64,000 bases of DNA, from contig NZ_JBFONT020000001.1 of NCBI RefSeq assembly GCF_040779325.2, positions 124,001-188,000 on the forward strand, written 5' to 3'. The stretch is from Aestuariibius violaceus. Lineage in GTDB: Bacteria; Pseudomonadota; Alphaproteobacteria; Rhodobacterales; Rhodobacteraceae. Position 1 is the first letter of the stretch, and each line of letters starts with the position of its first letter. The translations under genes were made by a program, and so were the position numbers. This document shows positions 39,110-48,325 of this stretch, piece after piece. The notes beneath the pieces were generated by a model. The model had not been told where the DNA came from. It saw nothing but the letters and a program-made list of their open reading frames with translations, and did not search any database.

Positions 39110-39580
39110 ATGTCTTGGTGTTCTCCCCCCCGGTTCCTACCCGATGATGCGGCCACGACCGATCTGGCCCGCCGCGTCGCCCCCGTTTTGAAGGCGGGGG
39201 ATACGCTCTGCCTCGACGGGCCGCTCGGCGCCGGAAAGACCCATTTTGCCCGCGCCGCCATCCGCGCCCGGCTTGCGCAGGACGAGGATATTCCCTCGCC
39301 CACCTTCACGCTGGTTCAAACCTACGAAGGGCGGGACGGGACCGAGATCTGGCATTGCGACCTCTACCGCCTGTCCGGCCCGGACGAGGTGCTGGAGCTC
39401 GGGTTGGAGGACGCGATGGAAGACGCGATCTGCCTTATCGAATGGCCCGACCGGCTGGGCGACATGGCCCCGGCCGACGCCCTGACGCTCCACCTCGCGA
39501 TGGCGGGTGACGGGCGCGAGGCGCAGTTCCAATCCCAGAACGACACCTGGAAAGGGCGCCTTGCCGATGCCCTTGGATGA
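39110..39580 (+). CDS. tsaE: tRNA threonylcarbamoyladenosine biosynthesis ATPase TsaE
   Basis: TsaE is the P-loop ATPase that works with TsaB and TsaD to make t6A at position 37 of ANN-decoding tRNAs. The 156-aa protein has Walker A GPLGAGKTHFARA, and the family motifs SPTFTLVQTYEG and HCDLYRLSGPDEVLELGLEDAMEDAICLIEWPDRLGDM. The start at 39110 gives MSWCSPPRFLPDDAAT. It overlaps amgK by 14 bp in the next frame, so the genes are coupled. It is the first gene of tsaE-amgK-murU-addB-addA, an arrangement common in alphaproteobacteria. Confidence 0.95.
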   Translation: MSWCSPPRFLPDDAATTDLARRVAPVLKAGDTLCLDGPLGAGKTHFARAAIRARLAQDEDIPSPTFTLVQTYEGRDGTEIWHCDLYRLSGPDEVLELGLEDAMEDAICLIEWPDRLGDMAPADALTLHLAMAGDGREAQFQSQNDTWKGRLADALG

Positions 39581-40547
39581 CCTCGACCCCGATCTTGCCG
39601 AGTTCCTGACCCGCGCAGGCTGGACCGCCGCCCGGTCGCAGCGCATCGCGGGCGACGCCTCGCGCCGGTCCTACGTCCGGGTTGTCCGTGGCGACGGGCG
39701 CACCGCGCTGCTGATGGATGCCCGCGCCGAGGATCCGGCGCAACTGCGCAGCTTCCTCGATGTCGCGGCCTATCTCCGCTCTGCTGGCCTGTCACCGCCG
39801 GAAATCTACGAAAGCGACACGGATCACGCCTTTCTTCTCATCGAGGATTTCGGCGATGCCCTCTTCGCACGCGAAATCGCAGCGGCCCCGGATCAGGAGG
39901 GGGCCCTCTACGGCATCGCGCTCGACGTGCTCCTCCACCTACGCGCCCAGCCCCCTATGCCCGGCCGCGCCACTTTTGATCCCGACAGCGCCGCCGGCAT
40001 CTGTGACGTCGCCGTCGATTGGGCCGGTGGGCCCAAGGCGGCAGTGCTGCGAGACGACGTTCTCAGCGCCGTCCGCATCGCGCTCTCCACTCACGCGCCC
40101 GAAGCCTCCGTCGCCGCCCTGCGCGATTTCCACGTGGAGAACATCGTCCTCCGCCCCGGTCAAACCGGCCTGGCTCGTGCCGGCCTCCTCGACTTCCAGG
40201 ACGCGGTCATCGCGCATCCGCTCTATGATTTCGTCTCGCTCATCACAGACATCCGCCGTGACGTCTCGCCCGCCGTGCGCGTGGCCCTCGCTCACCGCCT
40301 CAGCCGCGAAACCGGCACTCCGCCTGAGGCGCTCTCGGCCGCGATCGCCGCCCTCTCGCTCCAGCGCAATCTGCGGATCCTCGGTGTCTTTCACCGCCTC
40401 GCCCAGCGCGATGGCCGCACCGGCTATCTGCGCTTCCTGCCGCGCCTCCACGCCCGCCTACGCGACGCACTTGCCGACCCGGCGCTGGCCGAGATCGCCG
40501 CGCCGATCCATGCCGCCTTCCCCGCGATCAAGGAGGCGCAAAAGTGA
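39567..40547 (+). CDS. amgK: N-acetylmuramate/N-acetylglucosamine 1-kinase AmgK
   Basis: AmgK phosphorylates MurNAc at C1 in the cytosolic shortcut of peptidoglycan recycling, which bypasses fosfomycin-sensitive de novo synthesis. The 326-aa protein has the aminoglycoside phosphotransferase fold: QRIAGDASRRSYVRVV, HAFLLIEDFGDALF, the catalytic loop ALRDFHVENIVL and metal motif AGLLDFQDAVIAHPLYDFVSL. It directly precedes murU, its pathway partner, with ATG overlap at 40544, which strongly supports the identification. It starts inside the tsaE 3' end. Confidence 0.9.
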   Translation: MPLDDLDPDLAEFLTRAGWTAARSQRIAGDASRRSYVRVVRGDGRTALLMDARAEDPAQLRSFLDVAAYLRSAGLSPPEIYESDTDHAFLLIEDFGDALFAREIAAAPDQEGALYGIALDVLLHLRAQPPMPGRATFDPDSAAGICDVAVDWAGGPKAAVLRDDVLSAVRIALSTHAPEASVAALRDFHVENIVLRPGQTGLARAGLLDFQDAVIAHPLYDFVSLITDIRRDVSPAVRVALAHRLSRETGTPPEALSAAIAALSLQRNLRILGVFHRLAQRDGRTGYLRFLPRLHARLRDALADPALAEIAAPIHAAFPAIKEAQK

Positions 40548-41227
40548 CCAAACCCCGCTCTGCCATGGTCTTCGCCGCAGGCTTCGGCACGCGGATGGGG
40601 GCGCTGACCGAACATAGCCCCAAGGCCATGATCGAGGTCGCCGGCCGTCCCCTGATCGACCACGCGATCGACCCGATCCTCTCTGCCGAAATCCCCAACG
40701 TCATCGCCAATCTGCACTACCGCCCCGATGTCCTGCGTCTGCACCTGGAGGGACGCGGGATCACGACGATCACCGAACACCCGGAGATCCTCGAAACCGG
40801 GGGCGGGCTGCTCAACGCCCTGCCACTCCTCGGCCCCGATCCCGTCCTGACGATGAATTCCGATGCGGTCTGGCACGGCCCCAACCCGATCGGCCCCCTG
40901 TGCAGCGCCTGGGATCCTGACCAGATGGACGCGCTCCTTCTCCTCGTCCCGCGCGACCGGGCGCATGGCCATGCGGGCAAGGGCAGCTTCACGCTCGACA
41001 CTGAGAACCGCATCTCCTGGCACCCGGACCTCGTCTATACCGGCCTGCAGATCCTCCGGACCGACACGCTCGCCGCCGTTGGCAAATCCGCCTTCTCCCT
41101 GCGCGAAGTCTGGCAGCCGATGATCGAGGCCGGGCGCGTCCATGGGCTGATTTATGACGGCCACTGGTGCGATGTCGGCCGCCCTGCGGGCATTGCCGAG
41201 GCCGAGGCGATGCTGGCCGCCGGGTGA
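40544..41227 (+). CDS. murU: N-acetylmuramate alpha-1-phosphate uridylyltransferase MurU
   Basis: MurU converts MurNAc-1-phosphate and UTP to UDP-MurNAc in the recycling bypass. The 227-aa nucleotidyltransferase begins KPRSAMVFAAGFGTRMGALTEHSPKAMIEVAGRPLIDHAIDP, with the GxGTRM and PKxM signatures. Central motifs are ETGGGLLNALPLLGPDPVLTMNSDAVWHG, and the C-terminus ends GLIYDGHWCDVGRPAGIAEAEAML, typical for this clade. Start overlaps the amgK stop (GTGA/ATGA), and the end overlaps addB (TGATG). Confidence 0.92.
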   Translation: MTKPRSAMVFAAGFGTRMGALTEHSPKAMIEVAGRPLIDHAIDPILSAEIPNVIANLHYRPDVLRLHLEGRGITTITEHPEILETGGGLLNALPLLGPDPVLTMNSDAVWHGPNPIGPLCSAWDPDQMDALLLLVPRDRAHGHAGKGSFTLDTENRISWHPDLVYTGLQILRTDTLAAVGKSAFSLREVWQPMIEAGRVHGLIYDGHWCDVGRPAGIAEAEAMLAAG

Positions 41228-44163
41228 TGTTCCCCCCGCAAGAGGGCCCGCGCGTCTTCGGCCTGCCACCGGGCGTCGATTTCCCGGTCGAGCTGATCGC
41301 GGGCCTCCGCCACCGGCTGAGTGGCCAAAGGCCAGACGCGATGGGCCGCGTCGAGCTGATCGTGAACACCCGGCGGATGCAGCGGCGCCTGCGCGAGTGC
41401 TTCGATGCCGGGCCTGCGGGGTTACTCCCCCGTATTCGCCTGCTCACGGACATCGCCGATGATCCCGCGCTTGGGATGCCGCCGCCCGCCCCCGGCGGCC
41501 TGAAACGGCGGCTCGAGGTCGCGCGCCTGGTCTCCACGCTGATCGAACAGGAACCAGACCTCGCCGGGCGCCAGCGCGTGTTTGATCTTGCAGACAGCCT
41601 CGTTGCGCTGATCGACGAGATGCGCGGCGAAGGGGTCGGCGCCGACGATATCGTGGCGGTCGATGTCAGCGACGCCTCCGGCCATTGGGAGAGGGCGCTG
41701 AAATTCGTTCGCATCACCGAGAGGTTCCTCGGCGAAACCTCCGACGCACCCGACCCCGAAACCCGCCTGCGCAAGGCGACGGAGACCCTTGTCGCGCGGT
41801 GGCAGACTGCCCCGCCGCGCCACCCGGTCATCCTCGCGGGTTCCACCGGGTCGCGCAGTACGACGGCGCTCCTGATGCGCGCGGTCGCCCATCTGCCGCA
41901 GGGTGCGCTGGTCCTGCCCGGCGTCGATTTCGACATGCCCGCCCGAGTCTGGGACCGGCTGGGCGACGCGCTGACGGCAGAGGATCATCCGCAATACCGC
42001 TTCCGCCGCCTCGCCGACGATCTGGGGCTTGATCCGGCCGCGATCTCCCGCTGGACCGCCGCCGAACCTCCGTCGCCACCGCGCAACGCGCTCGTCTCGC
42101 TTGCGCTGCGCCCGGCCCCCGTCACCGACGACTGGATCGCCGATGGCCAAAACCTGACCGATCTCGAGGGCGCGACCGCCGCGATGACCCTGATCGAGGC
42201 CCCGACCCCAAGGATCGAGGCCGCCGCCATCGCGCTCCGTCTCCGCAAGGCGGCAGAGACCGGCCAGACCGCCGCGCTCATCACTCCCGACCGGACCCTC
42301 GCCCGTCAGGTCACCGCCGCGCTCGACCGCTGGCGGATCACCCCGGACGACAGCGCGGGCGAGCCCCTGCACCTGACCGCCCCCGGCCGCTTCCTGCGCC
42401 ACGTCGCCGAGGCAATGGCGGGTGCCCTGGATGCCGAGGCGCTGCTGACGCTCCTCAAACACCCGCTCGCCAATAGCGGCGGGGAGGGACGCGGCGACCA
42501 CCTGCGCCTGACCCGGGATCTTGAACTGCACCTCCGCCGCAAGGGCCTCACCGTCCCCCGCGCCGCCGACATCACCGCTTGGGCATCGGACGATACTGCG
42601 CGGGCAGCCTGGGCAGGCTGGGTCATCGGGATCGCCGATCACCTGCCCGAGAACCGGCCGCACCCGCTGGCTGATCTGGTGACGATCCACCGACGCCTCG
42701 CCGACGACATCACCGCCGGCCCGAGCGGGGATGGCGCCACGCTCTGGACCGGCGAGGCCGGCGAGGCTGCCGCCGCGCTCCATGCCGAACTGGCCGAAAG
42801 CGCCCCCCATGGCGGCCCGGTTCGCCCCGCCGACTTCGCCGAGCTGCTCACCGCGATCCTCTCGCGCGCCAATGTCCGCCGCACCATCGAGCCCCATCCG
42901 CAGATCCGCATCTGGGGCACGCTCGAGGCGCGGGTGCAGGGATGCGATCTGGTCATCCTCGGCGGGCTCAACGACGGCACCTGGCCCGAACGCCCGGCCC
43001 CCGACCCCTGGTTCAACCGCGCCATGCGCCTCCAGGCCGGGCTCCTCCTGCCCGAGCGGCGGATCGGTCTTTCGGCCCATGATTTCCAGCAGGCGATCTG
43101 CGCGCCCGAGGTCTGGCTCAGCCGCTCGCTCCGGTCGGACGACGCCGAAACCGTGCCCTCCCGCTGGCTGAACCGCCTGACGAACTTGCTCGATGGCCTC
43201 CACGACCAGAACGGCCCAGACGCGCTCAAGGCAATGCGCAGCCGCGGCCGCACCTATGTCGGTTGGGCCGAGGCGCTCGACCGCCCCGCGAAACGCATCC
43301 ACCTGGCGCCGCGCCCCTCCCCCCAGCCACCGGTCGACCTCAGGCCCCGCAAGCTCTCGGTCACCCGTATCCGCGACCTGATCCGCGACCCCTACGCGAT
43401 CTACGCCCGCTCCATCCTGCGGCTCAGGCCGCTCGACCCGCTCAGCGCCCGCCCCGACGCGCTGCTGCGCGGGATCGTCCTGCACGAGATCCTGCACCAG
43501 TTCATCGCCCGCTGGCCCTACGCGAGCGACGACGACGCCCGCAAAGCGCTGACCGACCTCGCCGGCCAGATCCTCGCCGATCACGTCCCCGGCGAAGCGA
43601 CGCGAGCCCTCTGGCACGCGACACTCGACCGAACGGCGGAAGCCTTCATCGACAGCGAACATGCGCGCCAGGCTCGCGGCACGCCCGCCCTTCTCGAAAA
43701 GACCGGCCAGGCGACGATCCCCGGCCTGAACGTCACCCTTACCGCCAAGGCCGACCGCATCGACCGGACCGGGGCGGGCGCGGCGATCCTCTACGACTAC
43801 AAGTCCGGCACCCCCCCGACGAAGGCCCAGCAGAAGGTCTTCGACAAGCAGCTCCTCCTCGAAGCCGCAATCCTCCAACAGGGCGGCTTCCCCGGCTTTC
43901 CGGCGGGCGCGGTGATCGCGCGCGCCGACTACATCAGCCTGCGTGACCCCGCCAAGGTGCATCCCGCGCCCCTGAACGAGGAACCGCCCGACAAGACGTG
44001 GGACGGCTTCTGCCAGCTCATGGCCCGCTGGGCCGATCGCGACCGCGGCTACACCGCCCGCCTCGCCATGGAGCAGGAGAGTGCGGTCAGCGATTACGAC
44101 CACCTCTCGCGCTTCGGCGAATGGGACCTGTCGGACCGCGCCAAAGGGGATAGGGTCGGATGA
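41227..44163 (+). CDS. addB: Double-strand break repair protein AddB (helicase-nuclease subunit)
   Basis: AddB, with AddA, forms the RecBCD-like complex that resects DNA double-strand ends for RecA. The 978-aa protein has the alphaproteobacterial N-terminus GPRVFGLPPGVDFPVELIAGLRHRL, without an intact Walker A, and RVQGCDLVILGGLNDGTWPERPAPDPWFNRAMRLQAGL in its middle. The C-terminal RecB-like nuclease has GIVLHEILHQFIARWP and catalytic DYKSG near residue 860. The ATG at 41227 lies in a TGATG overlap with murU. It ends in ATGA overlap with addA. Confidence 0.95.
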   Translation: MFPPQEGPRVFGLPPGVDFPVELIAGLRHRLSGQRPDAMGRVELIVNTRRMQRRLRECFDAGPAGLLPRIRLLTDIADDPALGMPPPAPGGLKRRLEVARLVSTLIEQEPDLAGRQRVFDLADSLVALIDEMRGEGVGADDIVAVDVSDASGHWERALKFVRITERFLGETSDAPDPETRLRKATETLVARWQTAPPRHPVILAGSTGSRSTTALLMRAVAHLPQGALVLPGVDFDMPARVWDRLGDALTAEDHPQYRFRRLADDLGLDPAAISRWTAAEPPSPPRNALVSLALRPAPVTDDWIADGQNLTDLEGATAAMTLIEAPTPRIEAAAIALRLRKAAETGQTAALITPDRTLARQVTAALDRWRITPDDSAGEPLHLTAPGRFLRHVAEAMAGALDAEALLTLLKHPLANSGGEGRGDHLRLTRDLELHLRRKGLTVPRAADITAWASDDTARAAWAGWVIGIADHLPENRPHPLADLVTIHRRLADDITAGPSGDGATLWTGEAGEAAAALHAELAESAPHGGPVRPADFAELLTAILSRANVRRTIEPHPQIRIWGTLEARVQGCDLVILGGLNDGTWPERPAPDPWFNRAMRLQAGLLLPERRIGLSAHDFQQAICAPEVWLSRSLRSDDAETVPSRWLNRLTNLLDGLHDQNGPDALKAMRSRGRTYVGWAEALDRPAKRIHLAPRPSPQPPVDLRPRKLSVTRIRDLIRDPYAIYARSILRLRPLDPLSARPDALLRGIVLHEILHQFIARWPYASDDDARKALTDLAGQILADHVPGEATRALWHATLDRTAEAFIDSEHARQARGTPALLEKTGQATIPGLNVTLTAKADRIDRTGAGAAILYDYKSGTPPTKAQQKVFDKQLLLEAAILQQGGFPGFPAGAVIARADYISLRDPAKVHPAPLNEEPPDKTWDGFCQLMARWADRDRGYTARLAMEQESAVSDYDHLSRFGEWDLSDRAKGDRVG

Positions 44164-47100
44164 GCGTCGATGAAGCGACCCGCCGCCAGCAGCAGGCCGC
44201 CGACCCCGAACGGTCGACCTGGCTCGCCGCGAATGCAGGCTCCGGCAAGACGCGCGTCTTGACCGACCGGGTCGCGCGGCTCCTCCTCGGCGGGGTCGAC
44301 CCGCAGAAGATCCTTTGCCTCACCTACACCAAGGCCGCGGCGAGCGAGATGCAGAACCGCCTGTTCCGCCGCCTCGGCGAGTGGGCGATGATGGCGCCCG
44401 AGGACCTACGGCAGAACCTGTCCGATCTCGGCGTCACCGGCCCTGTCTCCGCTACCCGGATCGCAGAGGCCCGCCGGCTCTTCGCCCGCGCGATCGAAAC
44501 GCCCGGCGGCCTGAAGATCCAGACGATTCACTCCTTCTGCGCAACGCTTCTGCGCCGCTTCCCGCTTGAAGCGGGCGTCAGCCCCGGCTTCGTCGAGATG
44601 GACGACCGCAGCGCCCAGCAGCTCCGTGCCGACGTCCTCGATCGGATCGCCGCGGACGCGCCGGAGACCCTGCAGGACTTCGCCCGCCACCACGCGACCA
44701 TCGACCTCGACAAGCTGCTCGCCGACATCGCCCGCCAGCGCGACCTGTTCCTGCCGCCCCGCAACGAGACAGAGCTTCGCGCAGCGCTGGGCCTTATGCC
44801 GGGCGAGAATGAAGCAAGTCTCTTGGCACAGACCGTTGCGCCGGGCGATGCCGGTCTCATCGCCGATCTGGTGGCGGTTTGCGCCGCCGGAAGCGCGAAC
44901 GACCAGAAGGTCGCCACAAAGCTCTCGGCAATCGCTGCGAGGGGCGAAATCGCCTATCCCGATCTGGCGGACCTCGAGGATGTGTTTCTCTATGGCGAGA
45001 CCGCCGCGAATCCCTTTGGGCCGAAGAGTGGCACAATCCCGACCAAGGCGACCCTGAAGGCCGCGCCGCACTTCACGGGAGCGGCCGACCTCGATCATCT
45101 CATGGAACGGGTGGCGGCAGGCCGGGATCGGCGCCTCGCCCTGCTGGCCTTCCAAAGCGCCCGCGCGCTGCACCATTTCGCGCAGGATTTTCTGCCTGCG
45201 CTTGACCGGGCCAAGGAAATCCGCGGCTGGCTCGACTTCGACGATCTGATCCGCAAGGCGCGCCAGTTGCTGACCGATCCCGCCGTCGCGCAATGGGTGC
45301 TCTTCCGTCTCGACGGCGGGATCGACCATATCCTGGTGGATGAGGCCCAGGACACCAGTCCGGACCAGTGGGAGGTGATCCGCGACCTTGCGCAGGAGTT
45401 CACCGCAGGCGCCGGGGCGCGGCCCGGCATCCGCCGGACGATCTTTGTCGTCGGCGATCTGAAGCAATCGATCTACTCCTTCCAAGGCGCCGATCCGGCG
45501 GAGTTCGAGCGTCTGAAGGCGCACTTCGCCGAACGGCTCGACGCCACAGGCGACCCCCTGGCGATCTCCTCGCTCGACTACTCGTTCCGGTCCGCCGCGC
45601 CGATCCTGCGCCTCGTTGATGAGGTGTTCCGCGACCGCCCCGGCGTGGGCGACGCGGTTCTGCACCGTCCCTTCCGGCCCGATCTGCCCGGGCGCGTCGA
45701 CCTCTGGCCGATGATCGAACGGGAACAGGCCGAAGAAAGCGGCGACTGGACCGATCCCGTCGACCGCATCCAGCCGGGCGACCCCAAGGTCCGGCTGGCC
45801 CGCGAGATTGCCAGCGAAATCAAGCGGATGACCGAAGAGGAGACGATCCCGGTCTCGCGGAACGGCACCGTCCTGCGGCGGCCTGTCGATGCGGGGGACA
45901 TCCTCGTCCTTGTCCAGCGGCGCGGGCCGCTCTTTTCCGAGATCATCCGCGCTTGCAAGGCGCAGGGGATCGAGGTCGCGGGCGCGGACCGCCTGAAGGT
46001 GATCGAGGAACTGGCGGTGAAGGATATCCTCGCCGTGCTCGCCTTCCTCGCCCTGCCAGAGGATGATCTGGCGCTGGCCAGCGCGCTCAAATCGCCGCTT
46101 TTCGGGTGGGACGAGGGCGCCCTGTTCACCCTCGCCCAGCCGCGCCCCGAAGGTCAGCATCTCTGGCAGGCGCTCCGCGACCAGCGAGACCATCACCCCG
46201 AAACCCTTGAGATCCTTGACGATCTGCGCGCCCAATCCGATTTCCTGCGCCCCTACGAGCTGATCGAACGCCTGCTGACCCGCCATGACGGCCGCGAGAG
46301 GTTGCTGGCCCGGCTGGGGGAGGAGGCCGAGGATGCGATCGACGCCCTCCTCGGCCTCGCCATCGATTACGAGCGCACCTCGGTGCCGAGCCTCACCGGT
46401 TTCCTCGAATGGATCCGCGGCGACGAGATCGAGATCAAGCGCGAACTGGGCGCCGCCCGCGGCAAGCTGCGCGTGATGACGGTTCATGGCGCCAAGGGGC
46501 TCGAGGCGCCGATCGTCGTCCTGCCCGATACCGCGCCGCGAAAACCACCCGATCCGCCAAGGATTTACGATACAAACGGCCTTGGTCTGCCGGCATTGAA
46601 CAAAGCCCAGCGGCCGCCTGTGCTGGCGTCCGTCGCGGACGCCCACGTGGCCCGGTTGGAGGCGGAACGGAACCGCCTGCTCTATGTCGCGATGACCCGG
46701 GCCGAAAGCTGGCTCATCTGCTGCGGCGCGGCCCCGGCGAAGGACAGCAAAAACGAGGGGTGGCACGACGCGATCCGGGCAGGGCTGGATCACACGGGCG
46801 CTTATCGCCATGCCTTCCCGACCGGCGACGGGCTGCGCCTGTCTCATCTCGAGTGGGACGGGCCGGTTGCCGAGACTTCTAAGTCGCAGAAACAAAAGGA
46901 CAGTCCGATCCCGTTGGCCCTCCTGACCCCGCCACCGCGCGCGGAGCGCCCGGCGCCGACCCTCTCGCCCTCCGCCCTCGGCGGGCTGAAGACGCTGCCC
47001 GGGGAAGCCGCGGGCGCCGACCCGGAAGCGGCCCGGCTTCACGGGGTGCTCGTCCACCGGCTGCTGGAGACCCTGCCGGATGCTGCGGAGGAGGATCACC

Positions 47101-47537
47101 CCGCGATCATCAACGCGCTTGCCGCAGAAGTTGGCGACGAAGTGCCCTTGGCACCCGCGCTGCAAGAGGCGCGGGCGATCCTCCACCACCCAGATTTCCA
47201 ATCCCTTTTTGCCCCGGGCACCCTCAGCGAGGTCGCCATCAGCGCCGCGCTCGACGCGCTCGACGGGCAGCGGATTCACGGCACGATCGACCGGCTGATG
47301 GTCACCGACACCCGGGTTCTCGCCGTCGATTACAAGACCAATCGCGTTGCCCCAGACGATCCGAAAGACACCCCGGACGGCATCCTGCGGCAGATGGGCG
47401 CCTATGAAGCGGCGCTGTCCGAGGTCTATCCTGACCACGAAATCCAGACCGCGATCCTGTGGACGGCCGGGCCGGAACTGATGCTTTTGCCACATGACCT
47501 TGTGTCCGGCGCGCTCACAACCGCGAGACCTGCTTGA
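44160..47537 (+). CDS. addA: Double-strand break repair helicase AddA
   Basis: AddA is the UvrD-like helicase and nuclease subunit of AddAB. The 1125-aa protein has the Q-motif and Walker A AANAGSGKTRVLTDRVARLLL (GSGKT at 27-31), motif Ia LTYTKAAASEM, Walker B HILVDEAQDTSPDQWEVI and later helicase motifs FVVGDLKQSIYSFQGADPAEF, VMTVHGAKGLEAPIVVLPDT and LLYVAMTRAESWL. The C-terminal nuclease contains VLAVDYKTNRVAPDDPKDTPDGILRQMGAYEAAL. It overlaps addB by ATGA. trxA follows after 65 bp. Confidence 0.96.
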   Translation: MSVDEATRRQQQAADPERSTWLAANAGSGKTRVLTDRVARLLLGGVDPQKILCLTYTKAAASEMQNRLFRRLGEWAMMAPEDLRQNLSDLGVTGPVSATRIAEARRLFARAIETPGGLKIQTIHSFCATLLRRFPLEAGVSPGFVEMDDRSAQQLRADVLDRIAADAPETLQDFARHHATIDLDKLLADIARQRDLFLPPRNETELRAALGLMPGENEASLLAQTVAPGDAGLIADLVAVCAAGSANDQKVATKLSAIAARGEIAYPDLADLEDVFLYGETAANPFGPKSGTIPTKATLKAAPHFTGAADLDHLMERVAAGRDRRLALLAFQSARALHHFAQDFLPALDRAKEIRGWLDFDDLIRKARQLLTDPAVAQWVLFRLDGGIDHILVDEAQDTSPDQWEVIRDLAQEFTAGAGARPGIRRTIFVVGDLKQSIYSFQGADPAEFERLKAHFAERLDATGDPLAISSLDYSFRSAAPILRLVDEVFRDRPGVGDAVLHRPFRPDLPGRVDLWPMIEREQAEESGDWTDPVDRIQPGDPKVRLAREIASEIKRMTEEETIPVSRNGTVLRRPVDAGDILVLVQRRGPLFSEIIRACKAQGIEVAGADRLKVIEELAVKDILAVLAFLALPEDDLALASALKSPLFGWDEGALFTLAQPRPEGQHLWQALRDQRDHHPETLEILDDLRAQSDFLRPYELIERLLTRHDGRERLLARLGEEAEDAIDALLGLAIDYERTSVPSLTGFLEWIRGDEIEIKRELGAARGKLRVMTVHGAKGLEAPIVVLPDTAPRKPPDPPRIYDTNGLGLPALNKAQRPPVLASVADAHVARLEAERNRLLYVAMTRAESWLICCGAAPAKDSKNEGWHDAIRAGLDHTGAYRHAFPTGDGLRLSHLEWDGPVAETSKSQKQKDSPIPLALLTPPPRAERPAPTLSPSALGGLKTLPGEAAGADPEAARLHGVLVHRLLETLPDAAEEDHPAIINALAAEVGDEVPLAPALQEARAILHHPDFQSLFAPGTLSEVAISAALDALDGQRIHGTIDRLMVTDTRVLAVDYKTNRVAPDDPKDTPDGILRQMGAYEAALSEVYPDHEIQTAILWTAGPELMLLPHDLVSGALTTARPA

Positions 47538-47602
47538 CCGGCGCCGCGCGCGTTCCTACGTTCCGCACCTGATCCAACCCACCTCCACCGAGGAGAGCCG
47601 AT

Positions 47603-47923
47603 ATGGCCACCCATGCTGTCACCGACGAGACCTTCGAGACCGAGGTCCGTCAGTCCGATATTCCTGTTGTTGTCGATTTCTGGGCGGAATGGTGCGGCCC
47701 CTGCAAGCAGATCGGGCCCGCGCTGGAAGAGCTGAGCCAGGAGATGGACGGCAAGGTCAAGATCGTGAAGGTCAACGTGGACGACAACCCGAATTCCCCC
47801 GCCCAGCTTGGGGTTAGGGGGATCCCGGCGCTGTTCATGTTCAAGGGCGGCGACGTGGTGTCGAACATGACGGGCGCCAAGCCGAAGGCGCAGCTGCAAA
47901 GCTGGATCGAAGAGTCGATCTGA
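47603..47923 (+). CDS. trxA: Thioredoxin
   Basis: TrxA is the general cytosolic protein-disulfide reductant. The 106-aa protein has the classic WAEWCGPCKQIGP active site (Cys31 and Cys34), followed by VKIVKVNVDDNPNSPAQLGVRGIPALFMFKGGDVVSNMTGAKPKAQLQSWI. The cis-proline is in RGIPALF. ATG at 47603 with GAGGAGAG upstream. It follows addA on the same strand and ends in a clear rho-independent terminator, so it may be the last gene of that operon as well as having its own promoter. Confidence 0.97.
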   Translation: MATHAVTDETFETEVRQSDIPVVVDFWAEWCGPCKQIGPALEELSQEMDGKVKIVKVNVDDNPNSPAQLGVRGIPALFMFKGGDVVSNMTGAKPKAQLQSWIEESI

Positions 47924-47948
47924 TCCCTGTCCCATAATCCGAATCGAG

Positions 47949-47973
47949 GGCGCCCTGCGGGGCGCCTTTTTTG
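47949..47973 (+). terminator. Rho-independent terminator after trxA
   Basis: The stem GGCGCCC/GGGCGCC has a TGCG loop and is followed by six T residues (47967-47972), 25 bp after the trxA stop. It is the clearest intrinsic terminator in the window. Confidence 0.9.
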
Positions 47974-48325
47974 TTAACCGGGTATGAGAGGGGCGGACGG
48001 CTGGTCTGACAGGCGCAACCCCGGGAAGACCCCGAATCGGCCATTAATCCAGGAAAATTTGGGCGCATCGGCGGGTCGGCATTCGGTCGGCATACCGTCG
48101 GCTTCCTGTCGGACATCACACCGGTGGATCGCCCGGTAACCGAGCGTTCTGCTGCGGTGCAGCGCAACAGCGGCGACAATGCTGAGAGCTGCGCCGTTTT
48201 GTTGATGGGACGTCGGGAGGACGGGCATCGCCTGCCTGGATGGGCCGCTCGCCGTAGCACGGAACGGGGTCCTTGCTGTATCGTGCAGGCGGAGAGCGAG
48301 AGCCCGCTGCCAAGGAGAGTTGCCG
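47974..48325. other. Intergenic region between trxA terminator and VOC gene
   Basis: About 350 bp without a supported gene. It holds array C (48075-48118) and, 61 bp after the first array unit, a conserved block (48136-48180) with CTGC-GGT-GCAG symmetry that also occurs at 15979-16021. The VOC ribosome binding site (AAGGAG) lies at the end. Confidence 0.65.
48075..48118 (+). repeat. 11-bp-periodic GTCGG array C
   Basis: Four units begin GTCGG at 48075, 48086, 48097 and 48108 with an exact 11-bp period. The first three read GTCGGCATTCG, GTCGGCATACC and GTCGGCTTCCT. It is the best-conserved of the three arrays and lies between the trxA terminator and the VOC gene. Confidence 0.85.

Noticed and set aside
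41422..44103. Long open frames antisense to addB, and similar ones antisense to addA (44406-47495), bch2 (12701-14032) and the ABC ATPase (18480-19991)
   Set aside because: They are mirror frames caused by high GC at third codon positions. Their products are low-complexity Gly/Asp/Arg/Glu-rich sequences without domains, and the sense genes are certain.
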